A stretch of 64,000 nt of DNA from Bacteroidales bacterium (GTDB taxonomy: Bacteria > Bacteroidota > Bacteroidia > Bacteroidales > UBA932), in contig SUYL01000067.1 of the NCBI GenBank assembly GCA_015060445.1, positions 48,085 to 112,084 of the forward strand. The letters are read 5' to 3'. The translations under genes were made by a program, and so were the position numbers. Under the pieces are notes generated by a model. It ran no database searches and had not been told where the DNA came from. It was given only the letters and a program-made list of their open reading frames with translations. Every line of letters starts with the position of its first letter. Position 1 is the first letter of the stretch. Below are positions 5,952 through 14,856 of this stretch, in pieces.

Positions 5952-8768
5952 ATGAAAAGAAAATTGTTTTTATCTGTTGTGCTGAGCCTCGTAGCCTTTT
6001 TGGGCTTTGCACAGGTTAATCCTCAGGCTCCTCTGGAGTTGGATAAAAAAGTATTGTACGGTAAGTTGGACAATGGTCTCACTTATTATGTAATGCATAA
6101 TGAGAAACCTGCACAAAGGGCAGATTTCTATATTGTAACCAATGTGGGTGCGGTGCAGGAGACACCTGACCAGGACGGTCTGGCCCATTTCCTTGAGCAC
6201 ATGTGCTTCAACGGTACAAAACATTTCCCTGGGAAGGGGATTATCTCCTATATGGAGAGCATAGGTTGTGCTTTTGGTGCAAACATCAATGCCGGTACCG
6301 GTTATGAGATGACATCATATATGCTCAACAATGTGCCTGTTACCAGGGAGGGAATCATAGACAGTTCGCTCCTTATCCTGTTCGACTGGTCTGCATTTGT
6401 AACCAACGACCCTGCTGAGATTGATGCTGAGCGCGGTGTTATCCTTGAGGAGAAGAGGACCCGTGACACATACCAGTGGAGACAGCAGGTGGCAATGATG
6501 AAGACCCTGTTCAAAGGTTCTGCCCTGGAGAATGTATCTTTGATAGGCTCCGAGGAGAATCTGAAGAACTTCAAGCCAGAGTCCCTTGTAAACTTCTACA
6601 AGACCTGGTACAGACCTGATATGCAGTCAATCATTGTAGTAGGTGATGTGGATGCCGAGGCTGTAGTGGGCAAGATCAAGGATCTGTTCGGCCAGTTGCC
6701 AAAAGCGGAGAACCCTAAGGCAAAACAGCCTGTTGTGGTTCCTGACAATGCAGAACCTCTTGTAACCATATTCACAGACAAGGAGAACAACTCTACAGGT
6801 GTAATGTTGGCAGTTAAGAGCCCTGCAATTCCTATGCAGTACCGCGGTTTGGGTCTGGCAATGCTGAACGACCTTATGGAGAGCCTTGTAAGTGCAATGG
6901 TAAATGAGAGGCTTACAGATATATCAAGAAAAGCAGATGCGCCATTCCTTAATGCAAGTTTCGGTTTTGGTAATTTGAGCAATGACCTTCACGCCCTTAT
7001 GGCAGATGTTTCATCAAAGGATGGTGAGGCAATACCTGCTTTCACAGCACTTATGACAGAGTTGGAGAGGGTAAAGAGATACGGTTTTACTCCCGACGAG
7101 TTTGAGCGTGCAAAAACCAATATCCTCAAAAGATATGAAACTGCAATGAACAATGCCGAGAGCCGTCAGAACCCTCAGTTTGTGAATGCATTCATAAGCC
7201 ACTTTACACAGGGTAAGCCATATATGGATCCTGAGTATGCATACAATACTGTACAGCAGTATCTTGCAATGCTTTCACCAGAAATGCTCAATATGGCTGC
7301 AAAACAGCTTTATGGAGACAACAATATTGTATTGTTCTACACTGCTCCTGAGAAGGAGGGATTGGCTGTTCCAACTGAAGCAGAATTGAAAGCGGTCCTT
7401 GCAGCGGTAAAAACAGCTGAGATAGAGGCTCCAAAGGCAGAGGTATCAAATGAGCCTTTGATGGATCCTTCAACCCTTAAAGGTTCAAAGGTTAAGAAAG
7501 AGGAGGCCGGTGAGTTTGGTACAACTGTATGGACATTGGCTAATGGAATGCAGGTTATAGTAAAACCTACAGAGTACAAGAAGGATGAGGTAATGATAAA
7601 GACTGTAGCAAATGGTGGCCGTTCAATCTTGGCAGATGAACTCATGCCTTCATTTGAGAGCAATATCTTTGCTACATATTTGAATGGCGCAGGTGTGAGC
7701 AAGTTCCCTAAGAGCCAGTTGAACAAGATGCTTACAGGCAAAGTGGTGTCTGTATCTCCATACATTGGTGACCTTGAGCATGGTGTTACTGCAGGCGGTT
7801 CCCCTAAAGACATTGAGACAATGATGCAGCTGATGTATCTCTTCTACACCCAGCCACGTTTTGAAGCATCTGAGTTTGAGGCAGGGTTCAACCAGTTGAA
7901 GGCAATTGTACCTAACATCCTCAAACAGCCTAATATGGTGTTCTCAAAAGTGCTTCAGGAGACAATGTTGAGCAACTCTCCAAGAAGACCTTTCATCTCA
8001 ATGGAGATGCTCGACAAAGTGAGCATAGACAATATAAAGAAGGGTTACACCCAACTTATGGCAGACCAGGCAGGCCTTAAAGTTTATATTACAGGTAATG
8101 TAAACCTTGAGCAGCTGAAACCTATGGTGGAGAAATATATAGGTTCACTCCCAGTACTTTCTAAGAAAGGTACTTCATGGGTTGACGAGGGAATCCAGGC
8201 TCCGCAGGGTATTAAGAAGAACCACTTCACAACCCCTATGGAGACTCCTAAGACATCAGTTGCCATAATATATAACGGCAAGATGGAGAAGAGTCTTGCA
8301 AACGATGTAAGGATGTCTGTATTGAGCAGTGTGCTTGACCAGCTTTACACCAAGACAATCCGCGAGGATGAGGGTGGAACATATGGTGTAAGTACAATGG
8401 CTGAGATTTCAGGCGAGCCAAAACCTGAGTTTGCAATACTTATCATCTTTGATACAGACAAGAGCAAGGCCCCTAAACTTATTGAACTTGCAAAACAGGG
8501 CTTGAAGGATATTGCACAGAATGGCCCTAATGCAGAGTATGTTACAAAAGCAAGGGAGAACATGGTCAAAGCCTTCCCTGAGAAACAGATCCACAACAGT
8601 TATTGGCATAATCTTGCATACCAGTACTACTCTTTTGGCAGGAACAACTACAAAGATTATGTGGAGACTGTAGAGAAGGTGGCAACCCCTGAGTCAATCC
8701 AGAAATTTGTGCAGGAGATCCTTTCACAGGGCAACGAGTTTGAACTTGTTATGAACCCTGAGGAGTGA
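5952..8768 (+). CDS. M16 family zinc metallopeptidase (pitrilysin-like, two-domain)
   Basis: About 938 residues, exported (signal peptide MKRKLFLSVVLSLVAFLGFA). The inverted zinc motif HFLEH lies at residues 79-83 with the third ligand Glu near 160 (in AERGVILEE). The second half (from about 500, VWTLANGMQVIVKPTEYKKDE) repeats the fold without the zinc motif, as in pitrilysin and Bacteroidota homologues. It probably degrades peptides in the periplasm. A TTG at 5946 would add two residues; ATG 5952 is chosen. It is monocistronic, followed by hairpins and a strong bidirectional terminator. Confidence 0.93.
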   Translation: MKRKLFLSVVLSLVAFLGFAQVNPQAPLELDKKVLYGKLDNGLTYYVMHNEKPAQRADFYIVTNVGAVQETPDQDGLAHFLEHMCFNGTKHFPGKGIISYMESIGCAFGANINAGTGYEMTSYMLNNVPVTREGIIDSSLLILFDWSAFVTNDPAEIDAERGVILEEKRTRDTYQWRQQVAMMKTLFKGSALENVSLIGSEENLKNFKPESLVNFYKTWYRPDMQSIIVVGDVDAEAVVGKIKDLFGQLPKAENPKAKQPVVVPDNAEPLVTIFTDKENNSTGVMLAVKSPAIPMQYRGLGLAMLNDLMESLVSAMVNERLTDISRKADAPFLNASFGFGNLSNDLHALMADVSSKDGEAIPAFTALMTELERVKRYGFTPDEFERAKTNILKRYETAMNNAESRQNPQFVNAFISHFTQGKPYMDPEYAYNTVQQYLAMLSPEMLNMAAKQLYGDNNIVLFYTAPEKEGLAVPTEAELKAVLAAVKTAEIEAPKAEVSNEPLMDPSTLKGSKVKKEEAGEFGTTVWTLANGMQVIVKPTEYKKDEVMIKTVANGGRSILADELMPSFESNIFATYLNGAGVSKFPKSQLNKMLTGKVVSVSPYIGDLEHGVTAGGSPKDIETMMQLMYLFYTQPRFEASEFEAGFNQLKAIVPNILKQPNMVFSKVLQETMLSNSPRRPFISMEMLDKVSIDNIKKGYTQLMADQAGLKVYITGNVNLEQLKPMVEKYIGSLPVLSKKGTSWVDEGIQAPQGIKKNHFTTPMETPKTSVAIIYNGKMEKSLANDVRMSVLSSVLDQLYTKTIREDEGGTYGVSTMAEISGEPKPEFAILIIFDTDKSKAPKLIELAKQGLKDIAQNGPNAEYVTKARENMVKAFPEKQIHNSYWHNLAYQYYSFGRNNYKDYVETVEKVATPESIQKFVQEILSQGNEFELVMNPEE

Positions 8769-8778
8769 ATTGATATGG

Positions 8779-8820
8779 TTTTGTCCACAAATTGATTACA
8801 GTTTGTGGACAAAATCTTTT
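8779..8820 (+). terminator. Perfect 13-bp hairpin after the M16 gene
   Basis: Positions 8779-8791 and 8802-8814 are perfect inverted copies (TTTTGTCCACAAA arm) around a 10-base loop, followed by TCTTTTATT. It could end transcription, but TTGTCCACA recurs once more at 8832, so it may also be a protein site. Confidence 0.55.
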
Positions 8821-8890
8821 ATTCTAAAGATTTGTCCACAATTCACATGTGTTTTGTGGAAGAATTCCGCAAAACAGAACTGAATAAGCA

Positions 8891-8927
8891 ACCCCCGTTA
8901 GAGTGATTCTAACGGGGGTATTTCTTT
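8891..8927. terminator. Strong bidirectional terminator between M16 and D-aminoacylase genes
   Basis: A perfect 12-bp stem (ACCCCCGTTAGA at 8891-8902 with 8908-8919), a 5-base loop and a T-rich tail on the plus strand. It separates two convergent genes. Confidence 0.85.
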
Positions 8928-8973
8928 ATCATTATGACCTTTAGGCCACTCTTTTTCTATAACTTGAGGCAGA

Positions 8974-10710
8974 TTATACAATCATACCGCCAAACTCGCC
9001 AAGGAATTTGCCTTTCTCCAATGTGTGTACACCGTTTACAATCACATGCTCAATGCCTGGAGAGTACTGGTGAGGGTTCTGGTATGTGCAGGCCTCAGCA
9101 ATGGTATCAGGATTGAAGATTGTGATGTCGGCAGCGTAGCCCGGTACGAGAAGGCCTCTCTCTTTCAGGCCAATCCTTGAGGCAGGGAGTGCGGTACATT
9201 TGTAGATGGCTGTCTGAAGGTCACAAATCTTGTCTTCCCTTACATATTTTCCAAAGAATCTTGGGAATGTTCCGTATGATCTTGGGTGAGGAATCTCTGT
9301 ACTCAATGGACCCTGTGGAGAGTAAACGCTTCCGTCTGAAGCAGGCATACCCAACTCGTGTGAAAGGAACATCTGTACATTCTCATCTTTCATTGCAAAG
9401 CCAACCATCTGCAGATAGTACTCAGAAAGGAGAATCTTCTTTATCATTGGCCAAGGCTCAAGACCTGTAAGTTTACAGCACTCCTCAACGTTCTTGCCTG
9501 AGAACATGGCGTTTTCAGGTTTGTCGCAGGCTGCAATAAGTACATTCTGAGGACCGCCCAATCTCTTCAGACGGCTGTCAGCATATGCAGCAATGATCTT
9601 CTCTGTCCTTGGATTGCGGATTCTTGCCTGAACCTCCTCCATTGATCCCTGTCTCATGTCAAGTGGAACAAAACAGTTCATGCCGGTAGAGAATGCAATG
9701 TAAGGGTAGCGGTCAAATGCCACATCAATACCCTCGGCCCTTGCCTGCTCAATAAGTTTGAGCATGTTTGGAGCCTTGTGCCAGTTGGCTGCATTCTGAG
9801 CCTTCAGGTGTGATATCTGAAGCCTTACACCAGACTTGCGTGCAAGGTCAATAGCCTCTGCTATAGCCTCTTCAACACGGTCATCCTCATTCCTCATATG
9901 GATTGCAAACAGGCCGTTGTGTTTGGCAACAACCTTAAGGAGTTCTATAATCTCCTCATTGCTTGCATACGAACCTGGAGCATATTCAAGACCGCAAGAG
10001 AGTCCCAGGCTGCCCATTGCCATCTCCGCATCAAGCAGTGCAATCATCTTCTTCATCTGCTCAGGGGTTGCCTTTACGGCGTTGTCACCTACAACGGCAG
10101 AGCGCAACTGCCCCTGTCCTGTATATGTCTTGTAGTTTATGCCAATTTTCTTTGCTCTAAGGGCATCGTAGAACCCGTCCAGATCCTTCCAGAAAGGGAA
10201 TCCGTGCCTTAGAGTCCCCTGTTTTGATGCAAAATACTCATCTGAGTAAGGGAACGGTGAATCTCCACAGTTACCGCCTATATCTGTTGTTACACCCTGG
10301 TAGATCTTGCTGTCACCAACAGGGGCCACCAGCAGATTTGTGTCTGTATGCGAGTGTATGTCTATGAATCCTGGAGAAACAGCCAAACCTTCTGCATCAA
10401 TTACTTTGCAGTGCTCTGCAAGGTTCTTGAGGTTACCCAGTTTTCCAATCTCCACAATTTTGCCGTTCCTGATACCTACCATGGCATTTTTCAGTGGAGC
10501 CTTTCCGTCTCCACAGTAAACCACGCCATTGGCAATGATTGTATCAAAATGCTCCCTGGTGGTGCAGGAAGTGAGGAATGAACCGAACGATGTTGCTCCA
10601 ATCATTGCAACACCTGCTGCGCCGGCACCTGCAGCAGCAGTCTTGAGGAACCCTCTGCGGGACATCCTGGTGCTTTCATCCAAATTCTGCTTCAGATTTT
10701 TGTTTTCCAT
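8974..10710 (-). CDS. N-acyl-D-amino-acid deacylase-like amidohydrolase (Tat lipoprotein)
   Basis: 578 residues of the D-aminoacylase branch of the amidohydrolase superfamily. It would hydrolyse N-acyl-D-amino acids or related D-residue dipeptides. The metal motif HSHTD follows AVSPGFIDI; LGLSCGLEYAPG, the conserved cysteine region, lies near residue 240; FAIHMRNEDD and ISHLKAQN carry further ligands. The N-terminus has a twin-arginine motif (SRRGFLK, about 17-23), an Ala-rich hydrophobic stretch and then LTSC, so it looks like a Tat-exported lipoprotein. The ATG at 10710 leaves 18 bases to the upstream apbE on the same strand, suggesting co-transcription. Confidence 0.88.
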   Translation of the reverse strand: MENKNLKQNLDESTRMSRRGFLKTAAAGAGAAGVAMIGATSFGSFLTSCTTREHFDTIIANGVVYCGDGKAPLKNAMVGIRNGKIVEIGKLGNLKNLAEHCKVIDAEGLAVSPGFIDIHSHTDTNLLVAPVGDSKIYQGVTTDIGGNCGDSPFPYSDEYFASKQGTLRHGFPFWKDLDGFYDALRAKKIGINYKTYTGQGQLRSAVVGDNAVKATPEQMKKMIALLDAEMAMGSLGLSCGLEYAPGSYASNEEIIELLKVVAKHNGLFAIHMRNEDDRVEEAIAEAIDLARKSGVRLQISHLKAQNAANWHKAPNMLKLIEQARAEGIDVAFDRYPYIAFSTGMNCFVPLDMRQGSMEEVQARIRNPRTEKIIAAYADSRLKRLGGPQNVLIAACDKPENAMFSGKNVEECCKLTGLEPWPMIKKILLSEYYLQMVGFAMKDENVQMFLSHELGMPASDGSVYSPQGPLSTEIPHPRSYGTFPRFFGKYVREDKICDLQTAIYKCTALPASRIGLKERGLLVPGYAADITIFNPDTIAEACTYQNPHQYSPGIEHVIVNGVHTLEKGKFLGEFGGMIV

Positions 10711-10728
10711 TGTGTAGTGTATTATAAG

Positions 10729-11778
10729 TTATTGTAATTTTTTCTGTTTTACTCCGGCAGTAGAGAATACCTTCATATGTTCCTGCTCGCCATAAACAAG
10801 GAGGGCATCCATATCCTCTTTCCCCTCCAGGAACTCTTTTGCCTTTTCCAATCCTATGACCATAAAGAATGTGGCATAGGCATCAGCCATTGCAGCCGTA
10901 GGGGCAATAACTGTGGCACTGAGAAGATTATGCTTTACAGGACGCCCTGTTGCGGGATCTATGGTGTGTGAGAATTTTTCACCCTCCTCAACATAGAACT
11001 TCCTGTAGTTGCCGGATGTAACCAATCCCCTTCCCGACAACTCTATGACTGCCTGTACAGATTCCCCCGGCACAAAATTGCCGTCGAGAGGCTTGTCTAT
11101 TGCAATATTCCATTCATTGCCTTTGGCATTCAGCCCTTTGCACATTATTTCCCCTCCAACTTCAAGCAGGTAGTTGTTTATACCCATCTTTTCCAGCCTG
11201 CTGCAGATATAGTCACATGTGAACCCTTGTGCAATGGCATTAAAGTTCACTTTCATCCTTGGGTCTGCTTTCCTGAGGAAATGGGCCCCGGCAACAGTGT
11301 CATATACTATTGAGAGTTTGTCCATCCCTACAAACTTCCTTATACTGTCAACCTTGGCCTGAGTTATCTTCTCCTTTTCCCTGAATCCGAATCCCCAGAT
11401 ATCAAACAGTGGGGCTGCCGATATGTCAAATGCCCCTCCTGTGGCCTCGTACACCTCTTTGGAGAGGTTGAAGCACTCTATGAACAAATGGTCAAGTGGC
11501 GGGTTTCCCCCCCTGTTTATCAGGGAAACAAGGGATGTGGAGTCGTATCCGCTCAAAGAGTTGTCTATGCTGAGGAAATATTTTGCAAGACTGTCGGGAA
11601 GATTATATTCAGCCCCTCCTGCAGGAAGTTCATATACAAGGTGGTAAGTGCCTCCCTGGGCAAAACCGTCCAATGTGCGGTATGTATCTTTCCTGGTGCT
11701 GCATCCTGCTGCCAATGTGGCGGTTATAAACAGTGCGGCCAGCAACGGGGCAGCCATTGTATTGTGTTTGGATCCCAT
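10729..11778 (-). CDS. apbE: FAD:protein FMN transferase (ApbE)
   Basis: Attaches FMN covalently to Thr or Ser of target proteins such as subunits of the Na+-pumping Rnf and Nqr complexes, outside the cytoplasmic membrane. 349 residues with a lipoprotein signal (FITATLAAGC). Family motifs: FDISAAPLFDIWGFG, FNAIAQGFTCDYI, LEVGGEI, VTSGNYRKFY, FSHTIDPATGRP and a late Mg2+-site region AMADAYATFFMVIG. It is first in a likely two-gene unit with the D-aminoacylase gene. No Rnf or Nqr genes lie in the window, so the target cannot be named from context. Confidence 0.93.
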   Translation of the reverse strand: MGSKHNTMAAPLLAALFITATLAAGCSTRKDTYRTLDGFAQGGTYHLVYELPAGGAEYNLPDSLAKYFLSIDNSLSGYDSTSLVSLINRGGNPPLDHLFIECFNLSKEVYEATGGAFDISAAPLFDIWGFGFREKEKITQAKVDSIRKFVGMDKLSIVYDTVAGAHFLRKADPRMKVNFNAIAQGFTCDYICSRLEKMGINNYLLEVGGEIMCKGLNAKGNEWNIAIDKPLDGNFVPGESVQAVIELSGRGLVTSGNYRKFYVEEGEKFSHTIDPATGRPVKHNLLSATVIAPTAAMADAYATFFMVIGLEKAKEFLEGKEDMDALLVYGEQEHMKVFSTAGVKQKKLQ

Positions 11779-11829
11779 ATTGTCCCCTTTTGTTACAGAT
11801 TATGCTTTTTTAATGGCATGATTTTAGTA

Positions 11830-11837
11830 CAAATTTA
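11830..11837 (-). promoter_or_regulatory. -7 box of apbE
   Basis: On the minus strand this reads TAAATTTG, an exact TAnnTTTG match, 52 bases upstream of the apbE ATG. It sits back-to-back with the FISUMP gene's box. Confidence 0.5.
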
Positions 11838-11847
11838 GAAAAAATAT

Positions 11848-11855
11848 TACTTTTG
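11848..11855 (+). promoter_or_regulatory. -7 box of the FISUMP-lemA operon
   Basis: TACTTTTG matches TAnnTTTG and lies 26 bases before ATG 11882. Confidence 0.6.
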
Positions 11856-11881
11856 CGGTTATCTTTTACTAATTATACCAA

Positions 11882-12937
11882 ATGAAAACAGAGAGAGAAG
11901 GGGCTGTGGCCCCAAAAATTTTTAGATCAACAAAGTTTGCGGCATTACTGATGGTTTCTATAGCACTTGTATTGTGTGCATGCGATAAGGATGATGAGGA
12001 TGAGGGGTCTGACATGAAATACCTTGAGGGTTCCCCATATTTTGAACTTCCGGTGTATGCAATGACAGGAGATATTCTGGAAGTTACCGCTACTGGTGTG
12101 GCAACGGAGGGTGTAAGTTACACATGGACTTTCCCTGGCCTTGATTCCATTTCGGTTTCGGGAACCGGAAAGGAGACTATAAGACTCAGGGTTCCTGATA
12201 CCCTAAGGGTTTTTGAAATTACAGCCACTGCCAGTGCCACTGCAGATTACTATAGCGCGGTATATTCAAACGAGGTCATGTCTGTTGGAGAAAATTCCAT
12301 TACAGGTGTTCCTGTTCCTGAGAAGACATTTACAGACCCTAGGGACGGAAACGTGTATGGTATTGTGGAGATAGGAAATCTTGAGTGGTTTGCCAGAAAC
12401 TTGAATTGGAAAGGTGCCGGCCATGGGTATGGAAAAACAGAGGCTGGAGCGTATGTTTTTGGAAGGTTATATACTTGGAATGATGCAACCGGTGGAAAGA
12501 GTGCATCAGGACTGGGCAATGGTGTGCAGGGTGTATGTCCTGAGGGTTGGAGCATCCCTACATCAGATGACTGGACAGATCTTGCAAAAGCGGTTAACGG
12601 CGGTAAGGATGTGACTTTCCTTGAGGACTGGAAAGGCATTGCAGGAAAACTTATGGCAAATGCAAAATTCAACGGTGTACAGGTATGGTCATACTCTCCA
12701 CAGGTTGACATTACAAATGAATACGGCTGGAGCGCATTGGCTGCAGGTTCAAGTTACAACAATTACAACAATTACAATAATGTCCTTTCATACGGCTTCT
12801 GGTGGAGTTGTACAGAGAGGGACAGCAATTATGCACATTACAAATACATGTTCAGCGAGTATCCTAATGTTCCTACAGCATTTGCTGCAAAAGACGGTAT
12901 GGGTGCTTCTGTAAGATGTGTAAGACTTAAAAAATAA
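11882..12937 (+). CDS. FISUMP-domain lipoprotein
   Basis: 351 residues. A signal region ends in a lipobox-like LVLCAC, followed by an acidic linker rich in Asp and Glu. Residues about 40-140 look like an Ig/PKD-type beta domain (SYTWTFPGLDSISVSGTG). The C-terminal 190 residues match the Fibrobacter succinogenes major paralogous (FISUMP) domain: DPRDGNVYGIVEIGNLEW, GRLYTWNDA, GVCPEGWSIPTSDDW, FWWSCTERD and the closing GASVRCVRLKK. A small YNNYNNYNN repeat sits before the WWS motif. The domain is common on secreted Bacteroidota proteins and is thought to bind carbohydrate or surfaces; function unproven. Only 6 bases separate it from lemA. Confidence 0.85.
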   Translation: MKTEREGAVAPKIFRSTKFAALLMVSIALVLCACDKDDEDEGSDMKYLEGSPYFELPVYAMTGDILEVTATGVATEGVSYTWTFPGLDSISVSGTGKETIRLRVPDTLRVFEITATASATADYYSAVYSNEVMSVGENSITGVPVPEKTFTDPRDGNVYGIVEIGNLEWFARNLNWKGAGHGYGKTEAGAYVFGRLYTWNDATGGKSASGLGNGVQGVCPEGWSIPTSDDWTDLAKAVNGGKDVTFLEDWKGIAGKLMANAKFNGVQVWSYSPQVDITNEYGWSALAAGSSYNNYNNYNNVLSYGFWWSCTERDSNYAHYKYMFSEYPNVPTAFAAKDGMGASVRCVRLKK

Positions 12938-12943
12938 ATTGAT

Positions 12944-13534
12944 ATGAAAAAAGGTTTGATAGCACTGTTGGCAGTAGGTGCAGTTCTCCTTGGCCTGTTT
13001 TTCTGGTTCCAGGGCAATTACAACAATATGGTAAAATTGGATGAGGGAGTGCAGGCTGCATGGTCTCAGGTTGAGAATGTATATCAGAGGAGGGCTGACC
13101 TTATCCCCAACCTTGTGGCAACTGTAAAGGGTTATGCCCAGCATGAGCAGCAGACTCTTGAGGGGGTTATAAGTGCCAGAAGCAAGGCGACACAGATTAC
13201 CGTTGATCCGGAGAACCTCACTTCAGAGGAGTTGGCAAAATACCAGAAGGCACAGGGTGAACTTGGTGCCGCTTTGGGCAAACTGCTGGCAATTACCGAG
13301 AATTATCCCGACCTTAAGGCAAATGAGAATTTCCTTTCCCTGCAGTCCCAGTTGGAGGGTACTGAGAACAGGATAACTGTAGAAAGGAACAAATACAACC
13401 AGGTGGCAAGGGAGTACAATACAACAATAAGGCAGTTCCCTAAAAATATTGTTGCGGGGATGTTCGGTTTTGAAAAGAAACCTTACTTTGAGGCACAGGA
13501 AGGGGCTGAAACTGCTCCTAAGGTTGAGTTCTAA
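12944..13534 (+). CDS. lemA: LemA family protein
   Basis: 196 residues: one N-terminal membrane span (LIALLAVGAVLLGLFFWF) and a helical bundle exposed outside. Family motifs are clear: NNMVKLDEGVQAAWSQVENVYQRRADLIPNL (in parts), ARSKATQ, and VAREYNTTIRQFPKNIVAGMFGF. LemA proteins usually sit next to TPM-domain proteins, exactly as here. Their role is unclear; some influence envelope stress or two-component output. It is the second gene of a four-gene unit. Confidence 0.92.
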   Translation: MKKGLIALLAVGAVLLGLFFWFQGNYNNMVKLDEGVQAAWSQVENVYQRRADLIPNLVATVKGYAQHEQQTLEGVISARSKATQITVDPENLTSEELAKYQKAQGELGAALGKLLAITENYPDLKANENFLSLQSQLEGTENRITVERNKYNQVAREYNTTIRQFPKNIVAGMFGFEKKPYFEAQEGAETAPKVEF

Positions 13535-13543
13535 TATATTGCT

Positions 13544-13981
13544 ATGAAGGTAAAGGAATTCATAGGCAGAGAAGGTAAACTGCAGATAGAGCAGGCCATA
13601 AAGGAGGCTGAACTCTACACTTCAGGGGAGATAAGGGTGCATATAGAATCCAAATGTACCTCGGATCCTCTGCAGAGGGCTGTCTATATATTCAATTATC
13701 TTAAGATGTACAATACCCAGGCCAGGAACGGAGTCCTCATATATGTTGCTGTGGAGAGCCGCAAATTTGCAATCATTGGGGATGCCGGTATAAATAAGGC
13801 TGTTCCCGACAATTTCTGGGATTCCATTAAGGAGGGTATGGGAGCGGCATTCTCCCAGGGAAAATATGTAGAGGGGCTTGCCAATGCAATAAAGGTGGCA
13901 GGGGAATCCTTGAAACAGTATTTTCCATATAGAAATGATGATATAAATGAGCAGCCCGATGAAATTTCGTTTGGTGAATAG
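13544..13981 (+). CDS. TPM domain protein without signal peptide
   Basis: 145 residues of the TPM (TLP18.3/Psb32/MOLO-1) fold: EIRVHIESKCTSDPL, then YNTQARNGVLIYVAVESRKFAIIGDAGIN and a helical C-terminal half. There is no signal peptide or membrane span. It follows lemA by 9 bases, and its 3' end overlaps the start of the next TPM gene by about 20-35 bases in another frame, which points to translational coupling. Confidence 0.87.
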   Translation: MKVKEFIGREGKLQIEQAIKEAELYTSGEIRVHIESKCTSDPLQRAVYIFNYLKMYNTQARNGVLIYVAVESRKFAIIGDAGINKAVPDNFWDSIKEGMGAAFSQGKYVEGLANAIKVAGESLKQYFPYRNDDINEQPDEISFGE

Positions 13982-14798
13982 AATCCGCATTTGCCTCGCC
14001 TTTATCCTGTTCTTTACATCAGCCGCACTTGTGGCGCAGGTACCGCAGAGGCCCAATCCTCCACGTCTTGTCAATGACTTTGCAGGAATCTTTACAGGTG
14101 CGCAGGTTATGGAGATGGAGAGTGTGCTCGATGCTTTTGCAGACAGTACCTCCAACCAGATTGCAGTGGTTACTGTACCGGAGTTGTATGGCTATGACAA
14201 GGCCCAGTTGGCCTATGAAATAGGAGAGCAATGGGGCGTAGGACAAGACAAGTTTGACAACGGAATAGTAATCCTGGTAAAGCCCAAGGTGGGCAGTTCC
14301 CAAGGTGAGGTGTTCATTGCAACCGGGTACGGTCTGGAAGGTGCAGTAACAGATGCTCTTGCCCGCAGGGTAATAGAACGCCAGATGATTCCCCATTTCA
14401 GGAACAACGACTATTATTCGGGAGTAAAATCAGCTCTTGAGGTTCTTCTGCCTGTAATAAGCGGGGAAATATCATCAGATGAATTCTCAGGCAACGATGA
14501 CAGTGAAGGGCTTGCCGTTGCATTGGCGTTCCTGTTCTGTGTAATTATATTCGTATGTCTGCTGGTAGCATTGTCTTCAGGTGACAACCGGAATTTTGGA
14601 GGTGGAAACAACAGGGGAGGAAGGAACTTTACCGCTACAGATGCTTTTATTCTGGGCTCAATACTCAACAATGCTTCCGGGTCAAGAGGTAGAAGCGGGG
14701 GCTTTGGCGGCGGTTTCGGAGGAGGCTTCGGCGGGGGCGGTTTTGGAGGCTTTGGCGGAGGCTCATTTGGTGGAGGAGGAGCAGGCGGCTCGTGGTAA
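13959..14798 (+). CDS. TPM domain membrane protein with Gly-rich tail (YgcG-like)
   Basis: About 279 residues from ATG 13959 (a second ATG at 13947 would add four). It has a signal peptide (IRICLAFILFFTSAALVAQ), a TPM domain (PRLVNDFAGIFTGAQ, SNQIAVVTVPELYGYD, DNGIVILVKPK, IATGYGLEGAVTD), one membrane span (LAVALAFLFCVIIFVCLLVAL) and a tail of Gly-Phe repeats ending GGAGGSW. This is the usual partner of LemA. The start lies within the previous gene. The tail probably stays in the cytoplasm or at the membrane face; its role is unknown. Confidence 0.9.
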   Translation: MKFRLVNRIRICLAFILFFTSAALVAQVPQRPNPPRLVNDFAGIFTGAQVMEMESVLDAFADSTSNQIAVVTVPELYGYDKAQLAYEIGEQWGVGQDKFDNGIVILVKPKVGSSQGEVFIATGYGLEGAVTDALARRVIERQMIPHFRNNDYYSGVKSALEVLLPVISGEISSDEFSGNDDSEGLAVALAFLFCVIIFVCLLVALSSGDNRNFGGGNNRGGRNFTATDAFILGSILNNASGSRGRSGGFGGGFGGGFGGGGFGGFGGGSFGGGGAGGSW

Positions 14799-14821
14799 TA
14801 CGAATCGAGCAATAAATGATA

Positions 14822-14856
14822 GAGGGTTCACATTCATTGTGAACCCTCATTTTTTA
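14822..14856. terminator. Bidirectional terminator between TPM and PhoH genes
   Basis: An 11-bp perfect stem (GAGGGTTCACA at 14822-14832 with 14838-14848), a 5-base loop and a T-run after. It reaches the phoH stop codon on the other strand. Confidence 0.85.

Noticed and set aside
14414..14812. Minus-strand Pro-rich frame opposite the second TPM gene
   Set aside because: It is the complement of the Gly-rich tail codons; the sense gene has signal peptide, TPM domain and family context.
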